Below are positions 24,478 through 35,460 of a stretch of 64,000 nucleotides of DNA, one piece after another. A model generated the notes under the pieces. The model was not told the origin of the DNA. It saw only the letters and a program-made list of their open reading frames with translations, and did not search any database. Source of the stretch: Sphagnum compactum (lineage: Eukaryota > Bryophyta > Sphagnopsida > Sphagnales); NCBI GenBank assembly GCA_965153455.1, contig OZ234497.1, positions 3,100,001 to 3,164,000 on the forward strand, in the 5' to 3' direction. Position 1 is the first letter of the stretch; each line of letters starts with the position of its first letter. Made by a program: the position numbers and the translations under genes.

Positions 24478-24745
24478 GGTTTTATTTTGTCAATTTTGTG
24501 ATATAGCCAAAGTGGTGATGATCCACAGGAAGATTTAGCCAGATTTGGCTATAGCTAAATATGAAATAATTTCCTAAGATACTCCTTCCATGTTTTTGGC
24601 TACCTACTTGAACCATGTATAGAAACCTGAAAAAAAACTCTGAATTTTTTAGAATTAGGGTTATTGGAAATCTCAAAAGCACATCATCTTACAACTTTTA
24701 ATTTGTAGTAGCCTATAACTTTTTGGCTATATGTAGCCAGAAAAA
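24478..24745 (+). repeat. Dispersed palindrome-bearing repeat, copy 1
   Basis: It shares with 25190-25440 the order caattttgtgat(a/g)tagccaaa, then a catcaccca-like stretch, then gaagatttagcca. Its core TAGCCAGATTTGGCTA (24536-24551) is the family palindrome with one mismatch. It ends with the hairpin TGGCTATATGTAGCCA near 24725. Confidence 0.7.
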
Positions 24746-26065
24746 AAAGGCTGCTCTGAGTCCTCTTTCTTCCTCTCTCTCCTTCTCCAAAGTCCACTCC
24801 TGCTGCTGCACTGCTGCAACAGGATTTATTAAATCAGAAAGAGTTGTGGAGAGTCTAGAGAGATCCTCATCACCATCTTCATCATCATCATCATGATGGC
24901 ACAAAGAAAGAAAAGAGAATCTAGCTTCTGAGCTTCCTGAGCTTCCCAGAGACAAAACTTCTTCCACTAATCATCACCATCACATCATCATCAAATCATC
25001 CAAATCATCATCATCCATCACATCAGTGTTCTTTTGAAGAGGGGGCGGGGGGAGGGGGGGGACAATTTTGATGATCAAATCATGGAAATCATCATTCAAC
25101 ACAGCAGCTTCTTCTCTTCAGTGGTTTAATTTTTGACAATTTCTTTTATGTACATAGCTATTTAAGTTCTCTTCCTCTACAGTCAGGGATTTTTCTTTCT
25201 TTCAATTTTGTGATGTAGCCAAACTAGTCATCACCCACAAGAAGATTTAGCCAAATTTGGCTATTGATCAGGTATGAAAGCAAAGTTTTTAAAGAATCCT
25301 TCACAATTTTGGTTACATGCTATTTTTCAGAAAATTTAGTTGAAATCTAGCTACTAGAAAACCAAAACAACATATATTTGTAACCACTTTGAGGGAAAAA
25401 AAGAAGAAGAGCCAATTGGCTATTATATTTAGTCTGAAAAAAAATCACCTTCACTACAGTCGTGTTCTTCATCATCCATCCATCAGATCATCATCTATTA
25501 GATCAACTTCTTCTCTTGTTCTAATGTCTTTTCTTCATCATCAACAGCGTTGGGTGTCTGGTACACATTTTTGTACATAGATGATCTTCGTTTCTTCATG
25601 ATGATCTCCTTCTCTTTTGGATGATATTTTGCTGTGTCTTCTCCTCTTGTTGAGGAGTCGTCTTCTCCTCCTACAGAGGTATTGTTGTGAATTCCTTCTC
25701 ATGGAGTATAGGGGTGGAGGATCAAAAAAGTAAGCTTAATTGATAAGGTTGCAAACTTAGGTGTAAGTTTTCTTTTTTAAAGTTGAGTGCGGTGGGATGA
25801 AGTCCGGTGGGATAAGGATATAAAGTGGAAATTTAAGCAGGGGAGAATCGATTTTATTTTTTATTTTCTTACAGAGGTTTTATAAATGTAAGGGGTTGAG
25901 CTCTGTATTTTTTCTTTATTTCTTGCAAGGAGTTGTTTTTTGAGTTGGTTTGGGAGGAGTGTGTATTGTGAGTTGAGGGGGGAAGGTGCTGTGAGAATTT
26001 TTGAATCTTTTTTCAAAGGATTTTTTAATCTATCGGCATGGGAAATGGGTAGGTTTGATTACTTC
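24746..26065. other. Intergenic region with simple repeats
   Basis: It contains copy 2 of the palindrome family, (CAT/TCA)n-like runs near 24875-25025, and a G-rich run near 25040-25061. A minus-strand open frame of 84 codons (24967-24713), acidic and low-complexity, has no recognisable family; I do not call it a gene. Confidence 0.4.
25190..25440 (+). repeat. Dispersed palindrome-bearing repeat, copy 2
   Basis: It aligns with copy 1, about 715 bp to the left, in the same orientation. The core TAGCCAAATTTGGCTA at 25248-25263 is a perfect 16-bp palindrome. The flanks are diverged but keep the same order of blocks. Confidence 0.75.
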
Positions 26066-26068
26066 TAA

Positions 26069-26464
26069 GAGCATCTCCAGGGGCGCTTGGTATGTGATCC
26101 TGCACAGTACAATTGGATAAAGAAAGTCCAATGAATGCCAGTTTGGCTCAGGAAAATGGTTTTGGCTCCGCATACTTGTGGGGGGGGGGGGGGGGGGGGG
26201 TTGCAGTGGCTGGTGAAAGGCGCAGCAGCAGCGGTGTGCACCTGCAGAAAAGAGTGTTATAATATGATCTAACTGCTGCTTAGTGTTTCTGATTGGCCTA
26301 TCATCATAATGATTGGTCCAGGTGGTTTGCTATTAGTAGTCCCCCACCTATTTGCTGTCCACGTTTCAATTTTATGGGGTGGGGTTGCAAAAGAATACAT
26401 AACTAAACTTGGATGTGAAAAATATTTTTGTAGGGTCAAATAATGAGCACCGCTGGAGATGCTC
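26069..26464. mobile_element. PIF/Harbinger-type MITE, copy 1 (396 bp)
   Basis: The terminal inverted repeats start GAGCATCTCCAG and end CTGGAGATGCTC. The element is flanked by the 3-bp target duplication TAA (26066-26068 and 26465-26467), as produced by PIF/Harbinger transposases. There is no coding capacity. It is alignable along its length with 28758-29146. It carries an uninterrupted run of 21 G at 26180-26200 that the other copy lacks. Confidence 0.92.
26180..26200. repeat. Poly(G) run of 21 inside MITE copy 1
   Basis: A G21 homopolymer located where MITE copy 2 reads a mixed sequence. It is either a recent expansion or an assembly artefact; homopolymers of this length are prone to sequencing error. 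Confidence 0.85.
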
Positions 26465-26467
26465 TAA

Positions 26468-28754
26468 AGGGGATGGGCCAAGGCCCTCCAAAAGATTTTA
26501 GCTTCCATTATTATTTCCTACCCAAAACAAAGCAAAGGGCTTTTCGAGCAAAGCAAAACAAAGTAGGAATTGCAAGCAAAGCAAAGCAAAAACAAAGCAA
26601 AAGGGTGGTTTCCTATTGCAAAAGGATTTTTCTTTTTATTTGTGTGTTTTTTTCTTGGGGGTGGGAAGAGGGACCTGATTCTTGCAAAAGCTTCTTATTT
26701 AGGAAAGGAAACCACAATAGAAAAAGAGGGGTCTGTCACCAATGAGTGGTCAACAAAGGGAGAATCCAGCATTTTGTAGACTTGAGATTTGTGCCTGAGC
26801 TCATGGTTTTGCTGACCAACAATCCCTCCTCTCTCCAGCCCTACAAAGAACAAAACTGAATACATATTGAACAGCCAGCAGACCGAGCATTGGTGAAACA
26901 CAGGTCAATATGACCAAGTTGGCATGAGAATTTTACACATGGATCCAATGCAGACCCAACCGCATTTTTGCACCATAGGTCTGGCTCAAATTAGTTTGGT
27001 TCCAAGTTAGCATGCCCATCCCAAACTTGTGCAACATACATGCACTTCTTGATCTTTGGAAGAGGCCCAAGTAGCATTCTTTTTTTTTTGGCAGCCATGG
27101 AAAGAGCTCTCTCTTCTCAAACTATCTCTCTCCTTTTTAAGCTCAATTTGGGCTTGGATTTTTGTGCGATTTGCGTTGTACATCCTACGAGTGTGGTTGT
27201 GTGTGTCCAATTTCCTTGACTGTATTTTGCTTTCATGTTCAATTCTTTTTGGTGAGAAGTTTCTTGCATTGAGAGAGGGAGAGAGATAGAGAGAGAGAGC
27301 ACTCAAACTAGGTCACTAGAGCGTTGTGTGTTGTGAAGGGGAGGACATGACAAGGTTGGTAGTGCTTTGTGTGTTCAATTCAATTGTGAATTGTGAGAGA
27401 GAGTTTCAATTCAATTGTGTTTCATTGCAAGAGAAGGGAGGTTGTTGGAATGGGTGAAAGAGGGGTTGTTGGAGTGAGAACTTTTTCATTGTGAATCTCA
27501 TGCAGTCTTTTGATGTTGGTCTCATGTATTTCAATTTTAAGGACAGCTCAAAACTCAACATGAGATGGCAATGACAAGCCTAATGGCAAGCAAAACCCAA
27601 GGTGATTTTAAAGATAACCTTATTACCATAACAAACAAAGGAATGTTTTACTTTGGGCTCCACGGTAAGGGTGCCAAATCCAAAAGCATAAACAAGATAT
27701 GTAGCAAGTAACCCACATTTTTCATTCAACACATGGAGTGCAAAATCAAGGCACAAATCATGAACACAAAGTTTGATCATGTATTTAAGTGGCATCAATT
27801 AACAAAACATTGATTGCAACCTCATCAAACAATAGACATACATAATACAAATTTACCTTACATTCCATCTTGAAACAATATCATGCTTTAGCATATCGGC
27901 ACCTACACTTATCACTATCCACACATAACACAAAATAATATATGAGCACCTTAACTAATGCATCATACCTAAACTAACACTCTTGACAACAATTCCATGG
28001 ACATCACTAAATTGACTTGCACAATATATTCTGGCTAAAATAAAATTGTTATATGTTAGTTTGGGCCAATAAATTTACACAAGATTGAATGCTTGTGAAA
28101 GCCATACTTCATAAAATGACTCCTCTTAATGATTGGCTCAAGTGATGCATTTAAACAGCCTCTCACCTTATAATGCCCCATTTTTCTTGTTTATGCCAGG
28201 CCATGGGGGAACAATTAGTACACTATGCTAGATGTGATACAAAATAAACATTGCTAGAAATCCTTTTTTTCAAATTTGTATTGCAACCACAATAACGAGC
28301 ATCCCAATACATATTCGGCAACACTTTTGTGCAAAGGATCATTAAAATTAGACACAACTACGACAACACAAAATACAGTTTGGGTGAAAGTTGGCAAAAA
28401 TTTTGGTGAAGAAAAAGAATTTTTTTGCCAACAAGGAGAATAAGTTACTAGTGTCACCATTTGATTGTTTTTCACCCCAAAAAAAAAACTAATTGCCAGA
28501 GGCCCAAATAAGGGGTATGAGTGGAGCTGCTCTAAGAGACATATAAGACCAAGTCCACCAGCAGCAATGGACTGACTTGTAAATGGTAATTTGGATTATG
28601 ACGTTGAGATTTTTTATACCATTTGGATGCAGCAAGCATTTGTAAAGGCACACACATACACAGTGCATGTGTATATATTGTACTTGTTTGGGACAGAAGG
28701 AAAATTCTCCCCTGTCACGAGCTAAAATCGTCAGATCTGGACATAAGGTAGAAC
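26468..28754. other. Intergenic region between the two MITEs
   Basis: There is no recognisable gene. It includes A/C-rich aagcaaagc repeats at 26525-26605 and a (GA)n run at 27272-27299. Small open frames on either strand are low-complexity or lack any family feature. Confidence 0.4.
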
Positions 28755-28757
28755 TTA

Positions 28758-29146
28758 GAGCATCTCCAGCGGTGCTCAGTATGTGATCCTTCCTGCACAG
28801 TAAAAATGGATGAAGAAAATCCAACATATGTCGGTTTGATTCAGGAAAATGGTTTTGGCTCGGCATAATTGCTTGCGCAGGTTGCCATGGTTGGTGAAAG
28901 ACGCAGCAGCAGCGCTCTGCACCTGCAGAAAAGAGTGTACTATATATGATCTAACTGCGGCTCAGTGTTTCTGATTGGCCCATCATACTGATTGGTCCAT
29001 GTGGTTTGCTATTAGTAGTAGTCAGCCACCTATTTGCTGCCCCAGTTTCTCCGTCTTATTCATGGGGTTGCAAAAGAGTACATAACTAAACTTGGATGTG
29101 AAAAACATTTCGCAGTGTCACATACTGAGCACCGCTGGAGATGCTT
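28758..29146. mobile_element. PIF/Harbinger-type MITE, copy 2 (389 bp)
   Basis: Same family as 26069-26464. The terminal repeats extend to about 29 bp here (GAGCATCTCCAGCGGTGCTC and its complement, continuing into CAGTATGTGA). Target duplications TTA lie at 28755-28757 and 29147-29149. Central blocks such as gcagcagcagcg, ctgcacctgcagaaaagagtg, ctgattggcc and gtttgctattagtagt are shared with copy 1. Non-coding. Confidence 0.93.
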
Positions 29147-29149
29147 TTA

Positions 29150-30774
29150 AAGGACTTCCCCAAGAGAGGACAATTTCTACCTTCGGGTGCCAAATCATTG
29201 CGCATGATTACATAACCTATTGACTCTTAAGCTGTTGAAAGTTTCAAAAAGATGAAAGAGGCAACTGTTGAGCCTGTTTTTAGAATAATGAGTCATTTGG
29301 ATCAGACAAAAAGCTGCTGATTATATCAGTAGCACGAATGACAAATACACACACACACATATATATACACTTCCTAGAGAGCTACAGAGGGAAAATATAC
29401 TCTTCTCCATCATCTGCTTTGGCTAACGTTGGTGAAGGATGAAGTCAACAAGATCCATTAGAACCACAAACTAGAACCCCATGATGATCACGGAAAAAGC
29501 TCTGAATTATGTACTCCCACAGTTTCAACCAGTGTTGGGCGGTTCTCACTTCTCGTGAATAATGGAAATGAGATGGAGGTTTATCAATTTGATGATCAGC
29601 CCTTCTTCCCCCCTTTCTCCCCCTCTTTCTCCTTCTCTCATGTGTTCCCATATAGTTTTGAATAGTTCATCATTATTTATGTGAATCTCAAATTCAAGTT
29701 TACTACATGACATGGACATATGCGTTTTTTCATGGTCATGTAGGTGACTAGGGGAAAAGAGTGACATAGTTATTAAGGAAAAAAATGAGGTAATCCCAAT
29801 GGAAAGCCACATGTTAAATAGGGTTTTTTTTTTCAATTTTGTCAAGTAAGTGGATTGGCAACCATGCATAGCAATGAATAAGTACCCCCAGTTTATAATG
29901 GGGGTATTAGGCCAAAAATGGTGACAAACAGTTTTGGAAATAGAAATTTCATGCAGCCAATGGGAAGGCTGGGCATGCACTCAAAAGTGCCTTGATTTTT
30001 TTTCTTTTAAGTTTTGAGTGTGTGTTTGAAGGGGGGGGGGGGGGGAGGGAGAGGATTTTTTTCATTTTTCCTTTGTTCCCAACATGTTCCCTTCAAGTTC
30101 CCAATGGGGTCCCATCAGGTTCCCAATGTGTTCCCAATAGCTCCTTGCTTTAATCCCATATGTTTGCCCAAAGTCCTCCCCTTCTATATTGGTGGGCCAA
30201 AGGGGGAGGCACTCCATCTTTTCATAGAATCTTTTATTTTGGGGAGCCTCCATAATTTCTTTTTTTTTTTGCAATGGGCCGATCAAATTGGTTCATTGCA
30301 AAAAATAGTTGGACTTTTGAGGCACCACCAACTAATTAAAAATAAATAAATAAGTACCCCCAGTTTATAATGAGCCAAATCTGACTAGATGCAAGGATTT
30401 TTTATTTCAAGAGTCCCCCCTTTGTTCCGGCAACTTACATGAGCGAACATCTAAATATGGTGACATCAGATTATTTTGATTCCCTCATAATGTGACGATT
30501 GGGCCCATTTGTTTCAGGAAAATCCCTTTGTACCTTTACGAATTACACCAAGTGGTGAAACTTCGTGTAAAAAACACTCATGTCAATGTGCCTTGTCGTG
30601 TCATTTTTTGAAAAAGGTATTGAAATAAATTATTATTATTTTGCATTACATACATATATAATGATATCATGAACTGCTTGAAACCATAGACTTTGGATAA
30701 ATCCAGACAACACTTTGTAAAAAAGCGCTAAATTGAAATCGTCATGCAGGGAGGGATTCTGATAATGGATTGGA
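29150..30774. other. Intergenic region with a 24-bp direct repeat
   Basis: The identical 24-mer starting AATAAGTACCCCCAGTTTAT occurs at 29877-29900 and 30349-30372, flanking about 450 bp that include a G-rich run (30030-30049) and a segment of (g)ttcccaatg repeats at 30075-30140. Both 24-mers are preceded by A/T-rich (aat)n-like sequence. I see no gene. Confidence 0.55.
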
Positions 30775-30869
30775 GTCTCTTCGCTAAAATTGGAACGATA
30801 CAAAGAAAATTAGCATGGTCCCTGCACAAGGATGACACGCACAAATCGAGAAATGGTCCAAATTTTTTT
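30775..30869 (+). pseudogene. U6 spliceosomal snRNA-like sequence, probably a pseudogene
   Basis: From AAATTGGAACGATACA through ATCGAGAAATGGTCC to the final run of seven T it matches plant U6 snRNA nearly base for base, including the GGATGACACGCA block, the AGC triad and the Pol III T-run terminator. Three things argue against function. The 5' stem-loop is shortened by about a dozen bases (GTCTCTTCG runs directly into CTAAAATTGG). The invariant ACAGAGA box that pairs with the 5' splice site reads ACAAAGA. No upstream element of the TCCCACATCG type was seen. The differences are mainly G-to-A and C-to-T, typical of decayed methylated DNA. A divergent working copy is possible but less likely. 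Confidence 0.88.
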
Positions 30870-33800
30870 GGTCCCAAACGAACGTAAAATTGTAAACAAT
30901 AAACAGATTGATATTTAAGTTTTGGGTTCGAGTAAATTTTTGGGTCATGATTGAATCAGCCCCTGAAACGGACCTGTTTTCCACACATAGTTTGTGCCAT
31001 TTTTTTGGATCAAGTGCTAATTTCATCATTTCGGACCTAATCACGTTTAGTTATGAATGGGTAAAAATGCCACCGGGTCCATAAGGTTTCTGTGACATCG
31101 GGTTGTAAAAAGTCACAAAGAACAAAATCACAAGGCCTGGTCGTAATTTTAAAATTTTTATTTTCAAAATCTCATAGAAACCTAATTCAAGGAATTTATT
31201 TTTATTTTTTTTAACAAGTACGCATATATTGATCTATTTGTATGTTTGTATTTATTTTCCTCCTTCTGTCCTATCAAATTTTTGGTCTATGTTTTGGTCA
31301 CCGTATATGAGATGAAAGCCGAGACTTTTGTTACGAACCATTGGTCGTCGGCCCTACAACTTGATTACGAACCATTAGTCGTCGACCCTACAACTTGAAG
31401 AGAAAGGATTCTCTCGTTTTGCAAAAGAAAAAAAAGAAAAGTATCCCACAACTTGTGCATGAAGATATATGGGAAAGGGTGTTGTCTTGTCAAGATTCAC
31501 ATGTATATGGCCTCAAAAGGGAATATACTTTGTTGCTTGGAACATACAAGTTATTGACTTGAAAAGGAGAAATTGCCCTTGAACCAAAGACAAACATGAA
31601 AATCAAATCCCCCCCCCTTCCCAAATAAGCCTCCGAAGATACAAGATCTGCATGTTTTGTGAGGTGGTGTCATTCATGTTGTGAGGTGGTTTGAAAGGTT
31701 GGAATGCCACCAACCAAGTGCTTTTGAACCCCCTCCCCGAGAAAGATTCTCAAAGTCCTCTCAATTTCCACAATTTGTGCTGAGATAGATGGCTGCCAAG
31801 CTTATTTTAACTACCAATTCTCATGGGCCCAAAGTGAAACAACACCCATCTTCCAAAAGGAATACAAATACGGACACACATATTATGTAGGTAGATATAT
31901 GAAAAAAACACACATTGACGACCCTCGACAAATGGTGTAAGGATAACAAGGCAACTATATGCTTTAGGTTCACGACATGTTAGACTACTTTTGGGGTGTC
32001 CTAGCAAAATACTAAGTGTTATACTTTTGCAAAAGTTTTTGTGTTATGTAGGCACCGCATTTCCAAGGTCTTGGAGCTGCCAATTGCATGCATCACTTGG
32101 TTCGAAAGGTATCAACAAAACTCGGCAACACAAGTCTTAGGCTAACCCATCATATGATTTTCCACATCGTTACATCTGTAAATGTAAAAAACCTTGATGG
32201 AAATAAATTCTTAAATTAGAATTATAAAAATAATGTGCGATAATTGAACATCTTAATGGATCTTGCATGGGCCTAGATGGTGGGAATCACACATGCAGTT
32301 AATTCATTAAATTCTAACAAAGTGAAATCTATTAAAATTTTGGACAAACATGGAGTTGTTCATTATGTGACAATTGCATCCCAAACACCCTCAATTCAAT
32401 CAATCCATTGCCCAACACTTGGTTCCAACTCATTTGCATTGAACAATGCCAATGTGTTAGCATTTGCAATTACATGCACAAACACAATCTAATGCTACTT
32501 GCACATCCTCTTAAACATCTCTTCATCAAAAGCTATTAAAATCACTCATGTCAAAAAGGCATCACTACCAAAAGAAGCCATGCAACACAAGAGAAAACCC
32601 TAAAAGAAACCCAAAAGACAACTGCAAAACAAAATCCTAAAAAACCCTTAAAACAAGCCTTAGAAAACCTTTTACAAAAACTCTAAAAAACTATTTAAGA
32701 AAATTCCAAGATTCTTTCCAAAAACTACTTTTTAAAACCCTAATTTTATTTTATTTTAAATCCTTAATTTAAAAAAACTCTAAAATCGAGTTTAAATAGA
32801 AAACAAGAACAAAATGAAAAATTTGCTTCGAAAGAAAGCAAGAAAAACCTTAAAACCCTAAAAACAACACGAAGAAATCGAAATCCCGTGAAAAAATTTT
32901 TTAAAAAAAAAACCAAAAAAAAAAAATGACAATCGAAAATCAAAAGAGCTACCACAAAATGAAAATGAAAAAATATGAATATTCTTAAGGAAAAAACCAA
33001 AATTAAAAGAACATAGTGAATGAGAAAAAAAATGAAGCTTTCACAAATATAAATGAGAATGAAATCAAAATTGGAAGAGTACACATATATACTTCCATAT
33101 AAAAGAAACTCTAAAAGTCATCCTATCTAATTCATAGAGCAAACCCTAAAAACTTCTCAAACATGCCCAGAAAAAGAAAATTCAAAAACAAAATACCAAA
33201 GAAATCCTTCAAGTGTGCCCTTAAAATTTTTAATTTTTTTTTAAACGTCAAAAAATTTTAATTTAGTAGAAGTCCCTCAAATGTGCCCCCAAAAATCAAA
33301 GTTAAAGTCTTATTTCACCCCCTATGATGCAAAAGTTATTGCTTACTTCAAATGAAGGATACTAAAGCATTAGCCTGAAGTAAATGTGACCTATGTCGTT
33401 GTGTGAATTCATTACCCAACTAATTTCTTCTTCCAAAAACCAAAACCGAGTTTTGTAATTTAGTTGAATATTCTTCAATGACCAAAAAAAATTCAATATT
33501 CAATATCTCCTACACCTTCTATCTAAATATTACAAAATCACCTCCATAAAATCCTTCTCATATTTTTGACAACTTGCCAAAAATACCAAGAACATGGCAA
33601 TTTTTTCTTAAATTTTTAGTTTTAATTTTATTAAATTTTCAACAACAAAATGATTCAATATTCTACACCTCTTGCACCTTCGGCCATAAACCACCTCCGT
33701 GCACCCTTTACTCATCAAGGGCTTTCCAACCATATCAAGTACACAAGGGTGGTCCTGAAGATCTCAACCCAACAAACAAAACAAAACAAACAAACAAGTT

Positions 33801-34780
33801 TCTTTTCTTATAGATAGATTCTTCCATTTTTTCCTCAAGCTAAAGGGCTCATTTACTATTCAATTTTCTTCCTACAAACCTTGACAAGGCACAAAATCAC
33901 CAATTAATTCAATTTTAAACTCCATGTTGTGAGCATCTTTGCTCAAACAAAAAGGGCACACAAAATAGGAAATATAAAATAAGCCATACAAATAGGATGT
34001 ACCCACTTGTGATGAGAAGGTTGAAAAATAGGACAATTGCACTAAGATTTTTTTTTTAAAAAGGAATTCTAAGTACCTTGAAAGGTGCTTTTAATGCATA
34101 ACTCCCCTTATCCACTCTAAGGCTTTTAAATGCATAAGTGGCCACACAAGCTACCATTACCAATTGGTCTATTTTCAAGTTGCTCATACATAACATGCAG
34201 TTTTTAAACATCCAAAATTGCATCTAGTTGGACTAAGCACTAGTTGGCAATGATTGGATGTTTTGCTTCATCCATTTAGTGATTTGACCTAGAATGATGA
34301 TGTCCTAGTATATAGCACCAAGGTTGAGGTATTCCCAAAACAAAGGGGCCTAGGATGAGGTGTTTGAGTTTGACCTAGCATTTTGGGAGTGTCCCCAACC
34401 CCATGGGCTATACCCATTGTAAAGCACCAATGTACCTTATTATTAAGCCTAAATATAAATATCACAAAGGTAGAGAGAGAGAGTAGAAGGATCTTAAACC
34501 TATTATTTAGGAGTGAGGGAGATTCTATGCCTACTTCAATGGGATCTTGCACCTATAAGTAAAGATAAAATCCCTCCCACCCAATAGTGTATTTTGATGG
34601 GTTGACCTACTTTTTCTATGGTAAGTTAGTTTTCATTTTTCATTTCAATTTGATGGGCAATTTTTCAAAATGAAATTCACACCAGCCATCATGTGATCAG
34701 ATTTCGCAAAAGAATTGTTGGTACCATCTCTTAGAAGGAGCTTCAATCTTATTCCAAAGATCCCAGCAATTTGAGAGAAA
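30870..34780. other. AT-rich intergenic region
   Basis: Apart from the 34-bp duplication, only low-complexity A-rich DNA is visible, especially 32560-33300 with many aaaccctaaaa-like A/C runs. A minus-strand Phe-rich frame at 33084-32764 is a translation of that A-rich DNA and is not a gene. Confidence 0.45.
31331..31398 (+). repeat. 34-bp tandem duplication
   Basis: TTACGAACCATTGGTCGTCG and the following 14 bases recur at 31365 with two or three substitutions. Non-coding context. Confidence 0.9.
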
Positions 34781-34875
34781 AACAGTCTTGGAAGTCTGGA
34801 ATGCAATGGACAAATGAGGACATCCAAAACAGTCTTGGAAGTTTGGAATGCCATGGACAAAATGAGGAAATCCAA
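34781..34875 (+). repeat. 47-bp tandem duplication
   Basis: The segment starting ACAGTCTTGGAAGTCTGGAA at 34782 recurs at 34829 with a few substitutions. The plus strand around it (34690-35030) reads as a broken coding-like stretch, but I recognise no family. Confidence 0.85.
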
Positions 34876-35329
34876 AATGGCGACAATTTGACACCAAATA
34901 TCTGAAGGATTTTCTTGTCAAGCATCTAAGTTCTAGAATTGATCTCGAGTACAAGGATGCTCAGAATATTTGGCTTTGTGATATGCCAGAGGAGATTTAA
35001 TTTCAGCTTCAGATCGTAAGATCATACAACTGCAAGATGTTTGTGATTTGTGATAGTCCAATTCCAACCATGAAAAGACTTATAAAAAGAAAAAGAACAG
35101 ACTTCAAAACACAGTAATTATCCTTGTTGACAACTAGCAACCTTATGACATTTACAGCCTCTTGATTTGAGATTTATAATTGATGGGTTGCTTCTTTAAT
35201 TTTGGGACAAATTTCCAATGTGACTCATGCATAGGACTTTTGTGAAAAAGATGCATTAAAGTCGCCAGATTTTAAGGAAATGAATTCTGCAAGTGCCATA
35301 CCTAGACAATAGGTTTCAGCAGGTCCCCA

Positions 35330-35460
35330 AAATATGGCGAGATTCTTATTTATTTCTGCTTCCCTCTCTGACCTGTAGCCAAATTTGGCGAATTGCTCTT
35401 GTCAATGATCACCACTGTTATACACTACAAAAAAAATCCTGTTCCTAAGAGGGTGGATGC
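35330..35460 (-). repeat. Dispersed palindrome-bearing repeat, copy 3 (inverted)
   Basis: The core TAGCCAAATTTGGCGA at 35376-35391 has one mismatch to the perfect palindrome. On the complement the adjacent AGTGGTGATCAT block aligns with agtggtgatgat of copy 1, so this copy is inverted relative to copies 1 and 2. On the plus strand its right flank (ctacaaaaaaaatcctgttcc) matches copy 4. Confidence 0.65.

Noticed and set aside
24713-24967. Acidic 84-codon open frame on the minus strand
   Set aside because: Low-complexity Asp/Glu/Ser composition arising from a CAT/TCA repeat, overlapping the end of a dispersed repeat; no family recognised.
32764-33084. Phe-rich open frame of 106 codons on the minus strand
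   Set aside because: It is a translation of A-rich low-complexity DNA, with no start context or domain.
34690-35030. Possible plus-strand gene remnant around the 47-bp duplication
   Set aside because: Readable only with several stops, and no family recognised; the duplication explains the apparent repeat in the protein.
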